Shown piece after piece: positions 15,880 through 23,902 of a stretch of 64,000 bases of DNA. The stretch lies in contig NZ_JAXOUF010000024.1 in assembly GCF_034424805.1 (NCBI RefSeq), positions 1 to 64,000 on the forward strand. The letters run 5' to 3'. The stretch comes from Labrys sedimenti (GTDB lineage: Bacteria > Pseudomonadota > Alphaproteobacteria > Rhizobiales > Labraceae). Numbering within the stretch: position 1 is the stretch's first letter; the number at the start of each line of letters is the position of its first letter. The notes below the pieces were generated by a model. The model searched no databases and had not been told where the DNA came from. It worked only from the letters and a program-made list of their open reading frames with translations. A program made the position numbers and the translations under genes.

Positions 15880-17967
15880 ATGCCCAACCTGCTCATCCGC
15901 CTCAGCCTGCTTGTATGGATCCTGCTGCAATTCGGTATCATCGAGAGAGCCAGCGCGGCCGCGCCCGAGGCGGGCGTCTGCCGTGAGATTCCGGCGGGTC
16001 GCGACAGCGGCGACAAGCGCGTGGCGCTGGTCGTGGGCAATGCGGCCTATCGGCATGGCCTGCCGGCGCTCGCCAACCCCGCCAACGATGCCGCTGCGGT
16101 CGCCAGGACATTGAGCAGGCTTGGCTTCGATGTTCTCCTCGTCACGGATGCTTCGGACAGGCAATTGCAGGCCTGCCTGGCGCGCGCCAGTGCCCGGATG
16201 TCGCAGGCCGCCATCGGCCTGTTCTATTACTCGGGCCATGGCATCCAGATCGATGACGAGAATTATCTCGTCGCTCTGAATGCGCGGGCGGGAAACCTCA
16301 AGACGGGCTTCGTGCCCGTGCAGCCGATCGTCGACGAGATCCAGCGTCGGGCCGCCGCGACACTCGTGTTCCTCGACGCCTGCCGGAACAATCCGCTGGC
16401 GCCCAGGGGGCGGGAAGGCCTGTCGGTATCCACGGGCCGCGGCATTCAGGTCGTGGCAAGCAAGGCGCCCGTCCCGAAGCCCGCAGCGCCGCAGGCGCGC
16501 GGCCTGATGGTGGCCTATTCGACCTCGCCCAACTCGGTCGCCGTGGATGGCGACGGCGACCTCAGCCCGTTTACGGATGCCTTCATTCGCAAGGTTCTCT
16601 CGCCCGGCTATTCGATACAGCGGGTGATGAGCGAGGTGACGAACGCCGTCGGCGAGCAGACGACATGGGCCCAGACTCCTTGGATGAAGTCCTCGCTCAC
16701 CCGCGAGCTCAAGCTCGACGGTGAGCAGACTTTGGCAGAGGCCCAGGCGGTGTCGCAAAACTGGGCGAACCTGTCGCTGAAGCTCCTCTGGACGCATGAG
16801 GGCCGGCAGGCCGCGCTGGTTGCCGCCTTGAAGGGATTGCCGGCCGAGCCCAGCGAGGCGACACTCAGGGCATTTCCTGATGCCTATCTCGCCGTCTTCT
16901 CCGCCATGCATGCCAGCATGTCGAAACTGCCCGTGAACGGCTTGCCCCTTGGCGATATCCACGGCGATCAGGTCGCGGTGTTGCGCCTGCTCGAGAACGG
17001 TGCCTCGAGCCTGGAGCTCTGGTCCCAGTCACGCCAGGTTCTTCTGCGTCCGGTGCAGCAATATCCCGCAAACGAGGCCCATGGCGCCAGGTTCAGTCCC
17101 GACGGCACCCTTCTGCTGAGCTACGGCAACGGAACGGTGGCGGGATGGGACGTGGCCACGGGCGTCAAGCGTTTCGAGACCGTGGTTGCACATGAGGCTG
17201 CCGGCGGCCTGCTCGGCCAGCGCAAATGGGTCTTCGATGTCGGCTTCAGTCCCGATGGGTGCTTCTTCTATGTAACGGCCACCGACGAGAAGATCCTGCA
17301 GATCCTCGACGCCCGCACGGGCAATGTCGTCGAAGCCTTCGACGGCGCCGCGTTCGCGCCCGTTGCAGACGTCACCCAGTCTCCTGCGGTGAAGTATATA
17401 GGCGAAGACAAGTTGCTTCTGCTGCTGACGTCCAGCCAGCAGCCCGAACGGCCGGTGATTGCGACCTATGATCTGAAAGAGCATCGGTTGGCGCTGATCG
17501 ATCATGTTTCCGCGAAGTCGGTGACACATTTCGGTTATGACCCCGCGGGGCGCTACGTCGCTCTCACGATCATGCCCGACAATGGCTTCAGCGGACAGGC
17601 CGACTTCATGGTCTGGGATATCCGTTCCAAGAAGAAGGTCTTGTCCGCCAAGGGCATGGTGATGGACGTCTCCTTCGATCCGACGGGGCGCTTCGTGCTT
17701 GCGAGCGCCGGAACGTCATCGACGGTGTATGACCTTTCCGACGGCAAGGAGACCAGTGTGGCGGCAATACCATCCGGGTTTCGGGCTATGCCTGGCTATA
17801 TTGCCTCGTCCACGGGGCTGTCGCCCGTGGTGATGCCGTCTGGTCCCTGGTTTTCCTGGGATCTGCCCTATGGACGGGCGCTCGTCGACCTGGCCTTTTC
17901 GACGCTGCCCGCGGAACAGCAGGCGCGCGTGGCCCAGGAACGGGTTTCATACGTGGGAAATGACTGA
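15880..17967 (+). CDS. Secreted caspase-like (C14) protein with WD40-like C-terminal domain
   Basis: This 695-aa protein has a signal peptide (about 1-27, cleavage near ASA-AA) and a caspase/metacaspase domain at about 44-290. The catalytic pair is present: His120 in YYSGHG and Cys168 in FLDACRNNP. After a helical linker, residues of about 400-690 read like WD40/YVTN-type propeller blades (ARFSPDGTLLLS, VGFSPDGCFFYV, VSFDPTGRFVLAS). Metacaspase-like enzymes cleave after Arg/Lys or Asp. Targets of periplasmic ones are unknown. The ATG was chosen to place the signal peptide first; a GTG at 15793 is in frame. Confidence 0.87.
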   Translation: MPNLLIRLSLLVWILLQFGIIERASAAAPEAGVCREIPAGRDSGDKRVALVVGNAAYRHGLPALANPANDAAAVARTLSRLGFDVLLVTDASDRQLQACLARASARMSQAAIGLFYYSGHGIQIDDENYLVALNARAGNLKTGFVPVQPIVDEIQRRAAATLVFLDACRNNPLAPRGREGLSVSTGRGIQVVASKAPVPKPAAPQARGLMVAYSTSPNSVAVDGDGDLSPFTDAFIRKVLSPGYSIQRVMSEVTNAVGEQTTWAQTPWMKSSLTRELKLDGEQTLAEAQAVSQNWANLSLKLLWTHEGRQAALVAALKGLPAEPSEATLRAFPDAYLAVFSAMHASMSKLPVNGLPLGDIHGDQVAVLRLLENGASSLELWSQSRQVLLRPVQQYPANEAHGARFSPDGTLLLSYGNGTVAGWDVATGVKRFETVVAHEAAGGLLGQRKWVFDVGFSPDGCFFYVTATDEKILQILDARTGNVVEAFDGAAFAPVADVTQSPAVKYIGEDKLLLLLTSSQQPERPVIATYDLKEHRLALIDHVSAKSVTHFGYDPAGRYVALTIMPDNGFSGQADFMVWDIRSKKKVLSAKGMVMDVSFDPTGRFVLASAGTSSTVYDLSDGKETSVAAIPSGFRAMPGYIASSTGLSPVVMPSGPWFSWDLPYGRALVDLAFSTLPAEQQARVAQERVSYVGND

Positions 17968-18029
17968 GTAAGCGCGTTCGGGCGCGAATAGCCGCTTGTC
18001 CTCATTGGTCGGTTCGGTCCGACTTGCGC

Positions 18030-18827
18030 TCAGAAGAAGGGCAGCGGTCCGGGGAAGTTTCCGATCGGTACCCAATGGGTCAGCAGGCCGTGCCCGGGCC
18101 GCCAATGATGCAGCAGGAAAGCCGGCGGCTCGACATAGGAGGCCGGGATGGAGTCTTCCGCGAGGCGGAGCGCGATGGAGGTCGTGGTGCTCGGCGCGGT
18201 CACGAGCATGGTTCCGGCGAACCGCACCTGCATGAAACGATGGACATGCCCGCACAGGACGCGTTCGATGTTGACGTGGCGAAGCAGGAGCTCGGCCAGC
18301 CGCTCGCCACCAAGGCATTTATAGGCGTCGATGAAATGGATGCCGCTATCGATCGGCGGCTGGTGCATCAGGATGACGGTCGGCTGGTCCGGGCATTTGG
18401 TCAGCGCCTGCTCGAGCCAGAAGAGCGCTGCGTCATCGACGTCGCCGTGATGCTGGCCGGGAACGGTGATGTCGAAGCCGATCACACGCACCGGCCATCG
18501 CGCGCCCGTATCAAAATGGAGCGGGCCCGCTGCCGTCATATGCCCTGCTTTACGAAAACAGGCCCTGAACGCTTCGCGCTCGTCATGGTTTCCCGGGATC
18601 GCATAGACGGGCTGGCGCAGTCTGGCCAGGGCATGCCGGACGGTCTCATATTCCGCTTCGGTGGCTTCATCGACCAGATCGCCGCCGATAATCACGATGT
18701 CCGGCTCCGGCCTGAGTGCGCTGAGCGTTTCGATCGCCAGATCGAACATCGAATTGGAGTCCACCAGTCCCTGATAGAGGTGACCTTTTTCCCGCAGGTG
18801 GAGATCCGACAAATGGGCGATCAGCAC
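18030..18827 (-). CDS. Metallophosphoesterase, CpdA/GpdQ-like phosphodiesterase
   Basis: This 265-aa protein shows the full calcineurin-like metal-site series: SDLH (D8, H10), GGDLVDE (D50), PGNHDER (N80, H81), LMHQPP (H155) and GHVH (H194, H196). This set is typical of class III cyclic-nucleotide and glycerophosphodiester phosphodiesterases, so it may hydrolyse cAMP or glycerophosphodiesters; the substrate is not decidable here. It is cytoplasmic, with no signal peptide. It is convergent with the caspase-like gene and 43 bp downstream of the SDR gene on the same strand. Confidence 0.88.
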   Translation of the reverse strand: MLIAHLSDLHLREKGHLYQGLVDSNSMFDLAIETLSALRPEPDIVIIGGDLVDEATEAEYETVRHALARLRQPVYAIPGNHDEREAFRACFRKAGHMTAAGPLHFDTGARWPVRVIGFDITVPGQHHGDVDDAALFWLEQALTKCPDQPTVILMHQPPIDSGIHFIDAYKCLGGERLAELLLRHVNIERVLCGHVHRFMQVRFAGTMLVTAPSTTTSIALRLAEDSIPASYVEPPAFLLHHWRPGHGLLTHWVPIGNFPGPLPFF

Positions 18828-18870
18828 TCTATAACCTCATCAAAAGTCGCGGTACGTCCTATGGCCCTTC

Positions 18871-19695
18871 TCAGCCGGCCAGGAAGCCACCATCCGCACT
18901 GAGCACATGGCCGACGATATAGCCCGCCTCGTCCGAGAGCAGCCAGACGACGGCAGCGGCGATTTCCTCCGGATGGCCCATGCGCCGAAGCGGCAGTCCG
19001 GCGGCGACACTCCGCATGTCGGCGATGCCGGAGGACAGCATCATGTCCGTGACCACCCGGCCTGGCGCAATAGCATTGATCCTGATTCCCTTCGGAGCAT
19101 ATTCCATCGCCGCGGCGCGCGTCAGCGCAATGGCGGCTGCCTTGGAGGCCCCATAGAGCGACAGACCGGGATTTGGGTTTCGGATCCCGCTGACGCTGGT
19201 GTTGTTGACGATCGCGCCGCCGCCCGAGGCAAGGAGCGATGCAATCTCATGTCGCATGGCGTGGAAGATAGCCCGCACATTGGTATCGAATACCTGGGCG
19301 TAGACGCTATCGGTCTGCTCTGCGAGCGGTGCGCGTCTCTCCTGGAAGCCGGCATTGTTGAACACGGTATCGACGCGGCCGAACCGTCGCATCATCTGTT
19401 CCATCAGCCTGGCGAGATCGGCTTCTTGCGTGACGTCGGCAGGGATGAACAGACTCTCGACGCCCGAGCACTGCAGTTCTTCCTCGAGCCTGATGCCGAG
19501 CTCCTGCCGCCGGCCGGCGACCACCACGGTGGAGGCGCCTTCCCGTGCCATGCGCAGCGCAGTCGCGCGGCCAATGCCGCTGGTCGCACCGACGACGAGG
19601 CAGATGCGCCCGGCAAGCCGTTCGGCCGCTGCGTGAATCGGAGGCGGGCCGGCGAGGTCGGTCAGCGCAGCGGGCGTCGTCTCAGTCGACGTCAT
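18871..19695 (-). CDS. SDR-family oxidoreductase
   Basis: This 274-aa protein is a classical short-chain dehydrogenase. It has the cofactor motif GATSGIG (36-42), NNAG (113-116), a serine around 167-169, and the YGASK active site (Tyr181, Lys185). The basic GRR after beta strand 2 (61-63) favours NADP. The C-terminus AGYIVGHVLSADGGFLAG is standard. Its substrate cannot be named. The start overlaps the upstream regulator's stop (ATGA), so the pair is co-translated and the regulator probably controls it. Confidence 0.9.
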   Translation of the reverse strand: MTSTETTPAALTDLAGPPPIHAAAERLAGRICLVVGATSGIGRATALRMAREGASTVVVAGRRQELGIRLEEELQCSGVESLFIPADVTQEADLARLMEQMMRRFGRVDTVFNNAGFQERRAPLAEQTDSVYAQVFDTNVRAIFHAMRHEIASLLASGGGAIVNNTSVSGIRNPNPGLSLYGASKAAAIALTRAAAMEYAPKGIRINAIAPGRVVTDMMLSSGIADMRSVAAGLPLRRMGHPEEIAAAVVWLLSDEAGYIVGHVLSADGGFLAG

Positions 19696-20636
19696 GGGCG
19701 GCGCCTCACGAAACGCTGCTCCAGCACCTCGCTGCCCCATTGCCTGCCGGAGCGCTCTTCGACACAGACGAAACCATGCGCCTCATAGAGATGCCGCGCT
19801 GCCGCAAGACCGGCAAAGGTCCATAGATGGGTCTCCTCGAACCGGTTCTCGTCCGCGAAGTCGAGCGCAGCCGAGAGCAGGCGGCGGCCGGTCCCCCCGC
19901 CACGCACCGCCCCTTCCACGATGAACCAGCGCAGATGCGCGATGCCGGATCCCAGATCCTCGCCATCAATGGCGATGGAGCCTATGACCCCGTCGTCACG
20001 GATGGCGGACCAGACATCGTTGCCGGGTCTGGCGAGGCGGTCACAGAAATCGGCGAGGCCGCCGGCGACGACGGATTCGAAGGCTTGGCCGAAGCCCGAT
20101 GCGCGCGCGTAGTAAAGCGCGTGCATTTCGGTGATGCGGGCTATCAGCCCAGGCCGATAGCCCGTGACGATGCGAACCGGCGGCACGGGGGCGTACCCGG
20201 CCGATTTTGCGGCGAGGGACCCGGCGTAGAGGCGAAGGCCGTCCAGGACAGTGGTACATTGTTCGGGCGACAGACGATGCAAGGCACGTTCGACCTGCTC
20301 CCGGGCGAAGGCGTGAATGGCCGCAACGCGCCTTCGGCCCGCGGCGCTCAGGGAGAGTTTCCTTTCCCGCCCGTCCTGGTCCCCCGGCTCCTCGAGGACG
20401 TCGCCGGAAAGGATGAGCTTGCGCAGCATGCGACTGACGCTGGACTTCTCCAGACGCAGGATTTCGCTGAGAATCCGCGCGGTGATGCCCTCATGCGCCT
20501 CGATTTCCAGCAGGGCGTGGACGGCGGAGGGCGAGAGCTCCGTTCCGGCCAGAGACTCGTTCATGAAGCCGAGTTCGCGGACGAGCTGGCGAGAGGCCTC
20601 TCGCACGGGCTCGATGATGGACGAGGGCTCGGACAT
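19692..20636 (-). CDS. MarR-family regulator fused to a GNAT acetyltransferase domain
   Basis: This 314-aa two-domain protein has an N-terminal MarR winged helix at about 30-145 (GITARILSEILRLEKSSVSRMLRKL as recognition region, then the wing with DQDGRERKLSLSAAG). A GNAT domain follows at about 155-310 (IDGEDLGSGIAHLRWFIVEGAVRGGGTGRRLLSAAL, with the acetyl-CoA loop RGGGTGRRLL). Such fusions are known but their acetyl acceptors mostly are not. The gene sits directly behind a perfect palindrome and overlaps the SDR gene, suggesting an autoregulated two-gene operon. Confidence 0.9.
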   Translation of the reverse strand: MSEPSSIIEPVREASRQLVRELGFMNESLAGTELSPSAVHALLEIEAHEGITARILSEILRLEKSSVSRMLRKLILSGDVLEEPGDQDGRERKLSLSAAGRRRVAAIHAFAREQVERALHRLSPEQCTTVLDGLRLYAGSLAAKSAGYAPVPPVRIVTGYRPGLIARITEMHALYYARASGFGQAFESVVAGGLADFCDRLARPGNDVWSAIRDDGVIGSIAIDGEDLGSGIAHLRWFIVEGAVRGGGTGRRLLSAALDFADENRFEETHLWTFAGLAAARHLYEAHGFVCVEERSGRQWGSEVLEQRFVRRRP

Positions 20637-20653
20637 GATGGTGGGCCTTATTT

Positions 20654-20670
20654 AGTTGTACGATACAACT
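20654..20670. promoter_or_regulatory. MarR-type operator
   Basis: AGTTGTACGATACAACT is a perfect inverted repeat with 7-bp arms and a 3-bp centre. It begins 18 bp upstream of the MarR-GNAT start codon. Size, symmetry and location are as expected for a MarR dimer site that blocks its own promoter. Confidence 0.8.
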
Positions 20671-20730
20671 GTAATGGCTTTTACCCGTTTGTCGAGCCGG
20701 ATCAGCTTTGCGAAAAGGAGTGCCGGATCC

Positions 20731-21237
20731 TCACGCCGTCGGGCGTTCGACATCCTCGTCGGCTTGCATGATGAAGATCAGCACCAGGAGAATGGTGACA
20801 TAGAAGCGGAAGGCGGGATTCTGGCCATTCCAGGTCGATGACTGCCACATGGCAAACCACTCGCCGCCGATCACCATGAAGCCGAAGAACCAGACGAGAA
20901 AACCGATCGTCGACGCCATGACGGCGTAGTTCTTGGCGGCATGAAAGCGTCTTGCCGGCGCGTGGCGGGCACGCCAGAGCGAAGCAGTGGCCGCCAGGTA
21001 CAAGATGCAGGTCACGGCTTCGCCGACTATGATCAGAATATAGGCGGCATTCCACAGAACGGGATTGCTGATCGACCGGTACATCAGGCTATTGCCCGGA
21101 AACGTACTGTCCATGGACAGGACGTGCTTTACGAATTCGTAGTTGGAGCCGTAGTCGGTGAGATTGCCGAAGGTGACGAGAAGGGCAAAAGCCGCGAGGC
21201 AGAGGCACATGACGATCTTGGCGTAGCGCGTGGACAT
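20731..21237 (-). CDS. DUF2165 small integral membrane protein
   Basis: This 168-aa protein has four hydrophobic helices: MCLCLAAFALLVTFGNL, NAAYILIIVGEAVTCILYLAA, TIGFLVWFFGFMVIGGEWFAM and FRFYVTILLVLIFIMQAD. The WQSSTWNGQ segment before the last helix fits DUF2165, predicted small integral membrane proteins of unknown role. It lies upstream of, and on the same strand as, the MarR-GNAT gene but has its own spacing, so it may be a separate unit. The function is not known. Confidence 0.83.
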   Translation of the reverse strand: MSTRYAKIVMCLCLAAFALLVTFGNLTDYGSNYEFVKHVLSMDSTFPGNSLMYRSISNPVLWNAAYILIIVGEAVTCILYLAATASLWRARHAPARRFHAAKNYAVMASTIGFLVWFFGFMVIGGEWFAMWQSSTWNGQNPAFRFYVTILLVLIFIMQADEDVERPTA

Positions 21238-21276
21238 AACCTGTATTTCCTCGATTGAGACGGATGGGTCCTCGAC

Positions 21277-21531
21277 TTGAACAATTCTCCAGCCAGCCCG
21301 CCTCGGAGCGGCAGGATTGTTCTCACGGCCAGCGCGAAGGCCTTTGCCGACGGGGCGGGGTTGGGGGAGGCTCTTGCCGCCCTGACCCTGCCGCTGGAAT
21401 GCGCGGTCGGCGATTGGGTGAGTGTCTCCGGTTTTGATTTTGCCGTGATACGCCGCCGCTGGGTCTGCGCGGACGATGTCGCCAGCCTGGAGATCACGCT
21501 CGACCATCCCGCGGGGCACGGTCGGCGCTGA
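21277..21531 (+). CDS. Small conserved-looking protein, 84 aa
   Basis: This reading frame starts at TTG and encodes a soluble protein ending SLEITLDHPAGHGRR, with a GDWVSVSGFDFAVIRRRWV core. The alternating hydrophobic pattern resembles a small beta-rich domain, and the stretch reads like a real protein rather than shadow coding. There is no good ribosome binding site and no known function. It is divergent from the DUF2165 gene, with 39 bp between them. Confidence 0.45.
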   Translation: MNNSPASPPRSGRIVLTASAKAFADGAGLGEALAALTLPLECAVGDWVSVSGFDFAVIRRRWVCADDVASLEITLDHPAGHGRR

Positions 21532-21563
21532 CAGGGCTTGCCCAGTTGCGGACCATGACCGCC

Positions 21564-21667
21564 AGAGCAAAGCGCGTTTAGACGGAAACGCTGCATTGCT
21601 CTAACTCTTTGGTTCGACGCGTCTTTGCGATTCTTGGTGATTCCACCAAACCGCAAAGCGCTCTAGG
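21564..21667. repeat. Dispersed intergenic repeat, copy B
   Basis: This shares a 38-bp identical core (21596-21633) with the copy at 185-222 and has the same overall layout, from AGAGCAAAGCGCG at the left to GCAAAGCGCTCTAGG at the right, so the ends are inverted repeats. It fills the gap between the small 84-aa frame and the racemase gene's 3' end. A related hairpin is seen at 32463-32506. Confidence 0.8.
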
Positions 21668-21793
21668 GGACACCTGTCGCCGGCCCTGAAGTGAACCAGC
21701 CCTGCGGCAGTGCATGCGGAAAGACCTTCGCCCTCCGGCAAGATGGCCTCGTGACCTCGGGTCTCCTTCGGAAACCTTGGACATCCGAACACC

Positions 21794-22525
21794 TCAGGCG
21801 GTATTGCGCATGCGATCTGGATTGCGAAGTCGTCGAACGCAGGTCAGGGCGAGGGCGCGGGAGGCGTCGACCACCAGCGTGCCCTCTGGCGCCACATCCT
21901 CTGCCGCGATGGGAAGCTCCGTGCAGGCGAGGATGACCGCTTCCAATCCGTCCTTCCTGCAGTACTCGAAAGCCGCCGCACAGGCGCGTTTCGCCCGCTT
22001 CAGGTCACCGAGCTTGACCTGCAGGATCGCATCGTCGACGGCGTGCTGAAAGGCAGGCTCGGTGGGGTTGCAGCAATCGAAACCGGCTTCCTGCAGGCGT
22101 TTCTGGTAGAAGCCGGAACGCAAGGTGCCGCGGGTCGCCATCACGGCCACCCTGCTTGCCTTGGACCGGCGGTGCAATTCATCGATGGCCGCGTCCGCGA
22201 TGTGGACGATCTCGGCCCTGGAAGCCGCGGCGAGGGCATCGTACCAGTGATGGGCCGTATTGCAGGCGATCGCGATGATTTCGACATCGAGGCTGTTGAG
22301 CATGTCGATCGCCTCGATCAGCCAGGGAAGAGGCTTGTCGTTGCCCTCGCGGATTGCCCCCGAACGGTCCGGTATCTGCGGCACGCTCAGGATTGCCATG
22401 GAGATATGGTCGGCATCGGTCTCGGCCGGCACCGCGTCGATGGTCTTGCGATAGAAATCCGCAGTGGCAAGCGGGCCGAGGCCGCCGACGACGCCGAGAC
22501 GCGGTCGCAGGAGCCGGCCGGTCAT
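21794..22525 (-). CDS. Aspartate/glutamate racemase family protein
   Basis: This 243-aa protein opens with RLGVVGGLGPLATADFY. It carries the two catalytic cysteines of PLP-independent Asp/Glu racemases: Cys88 in IACNTAHH and Cys201 in LACTELP. Length and motifs fit aspartate racemase (RacD/YgeA type). It would interconvert L- and D-aspartate or glutamate in the cytoplasm. It overlaps the upstream symporter gene by ATGA, so racemisation seems tied to uptake of acidic amino acids. Confidence 0.9.
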   Translation of the reverse strand: MTGRLLRPRLGVVGGLGPLATADFYRKTIDAVPAETDADHISMAILSVPQIPDRSGAIREGNDKPLPWLIEAIDMLNSLDVEIIAIACNTAHHWYDALAAASRAEIVHIADAAIDELHRRSKASRVAVMATRGTLRSGFYQKRLQEAGFDCCNPTEPAFQHAVDDAILQVKLGDLKRAKRACAAAFEYCRKDGLEAVILACTELPIAAEDVAPEGTLVVDASRALALTCVRRLRNPDRMRNTA

Positions 22526-23898
22526 GCCGCTGCTTCCGCCTTGGGGACGTTGAGCGCGAACCCCTCGCTCTCGTCGACCGGATGCTGGGCCGAATCCTTG
22601 GGCGCGATCGCGGCCGTCGCCGCGGCGATGGTCGATACGACGGTCAGCGTTCGCATGGTGTCGGTCAGCGCGTCGATGGTGAGAAACAGCACGAAAGGCG
22701 CTTCGAAGGGCAGGTTCAGGTGCGCGCACAGGATCACCATCTGCGAGAGCGTGACCGCGCCGCTCATCCCGGCCGTGGTCATGCCCACCAGGATCGAGGC
22801 GCCGGCGATGTAGACATAGTCGTTCATGCTCAGCGAACGGCCATAGAGCTGCGCAATGAACAGCGAGCCGCACACGAACAGCATGATCGGCCCGGCGCGC
22901 AGCATGGTGACGTGAAGCGGCACCAGCATTTCCACGACGATGCGGTTGAAGCGCAGGCGCTCACCGACGAGGCTGATGATCCAGGGGATGCTCGCCGTGC
23001 TGGAGCGGGTCGCGATGGCGATCATGAACAAGGGCTGATGGGCCTTGAAGGTCGCCCACAGGCTCTCGCCGCTGCGAAACCACACCACGAGCAGCGACAG
23101 CACCATGATGATGCCGGTTGCGATGGCAAAGGTGGCGATGAAGCCGACCATCAGCATCAGCGGCTCGACGCCGGTCAACGCTGTCTGGCTGGCGATGATC
23201 GCGAAGGAGGCGAGAGGCAGCAGGACGTTGAACCATCCCGTCATGATCAGGCAGGCACGGTAGACCGTCTCGAGGGCATTGGCGAAGCTGAGGGAGGTGG
23301 CGGCCGGCACCCGGCCGATGCCGATGCCGAACAATATGCAGAAGACCAGCACCTGCATGGTGTTGCCGACCGACAGCGAGTTGAAGATGTTGCTGGGGAT
23401 CAGCTCCAGCAGGCCTGAGAAAACGCTCTCGTTCGTGGGGGCCTGGCCGGGCGGTGCCAGCGTCATCTGCAGGTCCGTGCCGATGGCTCCCCGGTTGTTG
23501 AGCACGGTGCCGAGCTCGATGCGATCCTGCACGTCGGTGATCACCCCCGGCTGCAGCACCAATGTCACGGCTCCCGTGATGGCGACGGCTGCCACGGATA
23601 CCAATGCGATCGCCATGACGACCCTGGAAAGGTAAGCCGCCGTTTGTGGATCCCGGGTCATCGATTTGATCGCGAAGACCGTCGCCGAGACGATCAGCGG
23701 CAGGACCACCATCTTGAGCAGATTGAGATAAGCGTCGCTGATCGGGGCGAGGGACTTTGCGAAATCCGGCAGGTAGGCGCCGCAGAGGGCCCCGAGAACC
23801 ACCGATGCGATCACCGTCCAGGGCGATTGGGAGATACGCCGCAAGCCTGCATTCCAGGTCGACGATTTGTGCTCGCTCGGAATGGACATGGAGCTCAT
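22522..23898 (-). CDS. Dicarboxylate/amino acid:cation symporter (DAACS, GltP/DctA family)
   Basis: This 458-aa sodium- or proton-coupled symporter has the SDF family layout of eight helices and two hairpins. It has the hairpin-1 serine-rich tip in a shortened form (ATRSSTASIP), the NaNhh-type region (MSFANALET...MTGWFNVLLPLASFAII), and the late TTAGMSGAVTLSQMVIL segment. Typical substrates are glutamate, aspartate, succinate or fumarate. The neighbouring binding protein and racemase favour acidic amino acids. It follows the binding-protein gene by 4 bases. Confidence 0.92.
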   Translation of the reverse strand: MSSMSIPSEHKSSTWNAGLRRISQSPWTVIASVVLGALCGAYLPDFAKSLAPISDAYLNLLKMVVLPLIVSATVFAIKSMTRDPQTAAYLSRVVMAIALVSVAAVAITGAVTLVLQPGVITDVQDRIELGTVLNNRGAIGTDLQMTLAPPGQAPTNESVFSGLLELIPSNIFNSLSVGNTMQVLVFCILFGIGIGRVPAATSLSFANALETVYRACLIMTGWFNVLLPLASFAIIASQTALTGVEPLMLMVGFIATFAIATGIIMVLSLLVVWFRSGESLWATFKAHQPLFMIAIATRSSTASIPWIISLVGERLRFNRIVVEMLVPLHVTMLRAGPIMLFVCGSLFIAQLYGRSLSMNDYVYIAGASILVGMTTAGMSGAVTLSQMVILCAHLNLPFEAPFVLFLTIDALTDTMRTLTVVSTIAAATAAIAPKDSAQHPVDESEGFALNVPKAEAAA

Positions 23899-23902
23899 GG
23901 GG

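Noticed and set aside
22526..22873. Extension of the racemase frame into the symporter gene
   Set aside because: The start MTGRLL at 22525 overlaps the symporter stop by ATGA and gives a full racemase. The upstream part is shadow coding.
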